Of a DNA stretch of 15,155 nt, positions 14,386 through 15,155 are shown in pieces (position 1 is the stretch's first letter; each line of letters begins with the position of its first letter). Origin of the DNA: JANXUC01 sp043782485 (GTDB taxonomy: Bacteria > Acidobacteriota > Terriglobia > Terriglobales > Acidobacteriaceae); contig JAYWAL010000072.1 of the NCBI GenBank assembly GCA_043782485.1, positions 1 through 15,155 on the forward strand, written 5' to 3'. A program made the position numbers and the translations under genes. Under the pieces are notes generated by a model. The model worked only from the letters and a program-made list of their open reading frames with translations, had not been told where the DNA came from and did not search any database.

Positions 14386-14623
14386 GAGTGTCCTTCCCGG
14401 ATGGCTTTCCACCGCCTGCCTCCATTCGCCGCGTGGACCTGACATGACCCGGCTCGGCAAAGGATGCCTCGGTGTTTTCAGATTCTATGGAAGGATGAGG
14501 GTGAAACGCGGAAAAGCATGACGAACGAAGGTATGTAGTTTTCAAAACGGGAACCGGGAACTGCGGCGGAAATGGCGAGCCAAAATTTCACGCGCCAAGG
14601 TATGGCGATGGCGCACCAGAGGT
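14386..14623. other. 238-bp intergenic region upstream of the sigma-54 activator gene
   Basis: No gene is supported. Read on the minus strand it probably carries the promoter of the flagellar/chemotaxis block. The only box of note is TAGAAT (14483-14488 region, one base from TATAAT) without a recognisable -35. A sigma-54-like GG...GC pair near 14455-14470 has the wrong spacing. A hairpin sits at its right end, directly after the response-regulator stop codon. Confidence 0.4.
14582..14614 (-). terminator. Possible intrinsic terminator after the response regulator gene
   Basis: On the minus strand GCGCCA (14614-14609) pairs with TGGCGC (14597-14592) around an 11-nt loop. The stem may be extended by two wobble pairs. 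A short TTTT follows at 14585-14582 after an intervening GTGAAA. It begins about 10 nt past the stop codon. The weak and displaced T run keeps confidence low. Confidence 0.35.
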
Positions 14624-14995
14624 CTACGACCCTGCCAGAGCCCCGCGCACCGTCGCCAACAACTCCTCCTTGCAAAACGGCTTCTGCAAAAACGGAGAGT
14701 CATCGCGCCGCATCCCCGACGCGCTCAACATCGCTTCCGTAAACCCAGACATGCGCACCGTCCGCATCCAGGGATATCGCAGCGCCAAATACCCCGCCAA
14801 ATCCGTGCCGCTAGTTCCCGGCATCACCACATCGGTCAAGACCAAATCCACCGGAGTCGACGACGATTCGCACAAATCCAGCGCCTCATTTCCGCCATTC
14901 GCCGCCAGCACGCGAAATCCGCTCCGCTCCAGCGTGATGCGCAGCATCTCCCGCACCGGGTCGTCGTCTTCAATCACCAGAATCGTGGTCGCCAT
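14624..14995 (-). CDS. Single-domain response regulator (receiver only)
   Basis: The 123-residue protein is a bare receiver domain. It has the acidic pocket EDDD (9-12), phospho-acceptor D55 (LVLTDVVMPG), switch Ser83 (RMSG) and K105 (LQKPF). All key residues are present, so it should be phosphorylated by a partner histidine kinase. The style of the last part (MSGFTEAML..., PFLQKPF) is closer to receivers paired with hybrid sensor kinases than to CheY, although a CheY-like role for the nearby CheA cannot be excluded. The ATG at 14995 starts directly before the receiver core. An open frame reaching back to 15118 would run through the tRNA gene and is rejected. It lies 238 bp upstream of the activator gene on the same strand, with a likely terminator between them. 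Confidence 0.88.
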   Translation of the reverse strand: MATTILVIEDDDPVREMLRITLERSGFRVLAANGGNEALDLCESSSTPVDLVLTDVVMPGTSGTDLAGYLALRYPWMRTVRMSGFTEAMLSASGMRRDDSPFLQKPFCKEELLATVRGALAGS

Positions 14996-15043
14996 ACCTC
15001 TGCTATCGTCGCCCAACGTCTGGCGCTTCAGTTTCCCAGCCAG

Positions 15044-15052
15044 TGGTACACT
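15044..15052 (+). promoter_or_regulatory. Candidate extended -10 promoter for tRNA-Ser
   Basis: TG-G-TACACT forms an extended -10 element ending 11 bp before the tRNA 5' end, which fits a short tRNA leader. No good -35 hexamer is seen 16-18 bp upstream, but extended -10 promoters depend less on one. Confidence 0.4.
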
Positions 15053-15063
15053 GGACGCATCGC

Positions 15064-15155
<92 letters not shown>

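Noticed and set aside
13369..14442. 357-residue plus-strand open frame opposite the sigma-54 activator
   Set aside because: The opposite strand encodes an unmistakable AAA+ activator. This frame has the Gln/His/Arg-rich composition of antisense reading in GC-rich DNA.
14455..14472. Sigma-54 promoter upstream of the activator gene
   Set aside because: The GG and GC elements are separated by 8 bases rather than the required 10.
14478..14675. 65-residue minus-strand frame between the response regulator and activator genes
   Set aside because: It overlaps the end of the response regulator in another frame, shows no domain, and covers the likely terminator hairpin.

Overview
The window reads like a chromosomal piece from a member of the Acidobacteriota. 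This is an inference from protein flavour: a SurA-like foldase, a non-classical M1 peptidase, a stand-alone SpoIIE phosphatase, and a flagellar/chemotaxis locus led by a sigma-54 activator. GC is roughly 55-70%. No transposase, integrase, CRISPR array or phage gene is visible.

Left part (1-3716, minus strand): the first codons of a gene that runs off the left edge; an exported SurA-like parvulin chaperone; a minimal SpoIIE/PP2C phosphatase with one metal-ligand Asp replaced by Arg; and an exported TPR protein with a C-terminal HExxH 'peptidase MA-like' domain. A second exported zinc peptidase of the M1 type (3737-6226, plus strand) is divergent from the TPR gene, with only 20 bp between the start codons.

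Centre and right (6250-14385, minus strand): one long co-directional block. In transcription order it is a sigma-54-dependent activator without a receiver domain, flgB, an in-frame fusion of the first three quarters of FlgC to the periplasmic OmpA-like part of MotB, cheW, cheA, cheR, an HDOD/HD-domain gene and cheB. The last four are chained by ATGA overlaps. The fusion is the main discovery. The genes that usually separate flgC from motB (fliE, fliF, fliG, the export genes, motA) are absent, MotB has lost its membrane helix and ion-binding Asp, and the frame is exact. Base composition also steps near the junction, from about 68% GC on the FlgC side to about 59% on the MotB side by hand count. 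It is either a real large deletion in a lineage losing its flagellum, or a false join in assembly.

Right edge: a single-domain response regulator (minus strand) upstream of the block, then a divergent tRNA-Ser(GCT) that ends at the window edge.

How the genes fit together: the activator would switch on the flagellar/chemotaxis block with RNA polymerase-sigma54. CheW and CheA form the core signalling complex, and CheR and CheB adapt receptors by methylation and demethylation. No chemoreceptor, no cheY and no complete motor is encoded here, so the chemosensory genes must work with partners elsewhere or are relics alongside the broken flagellar genes.
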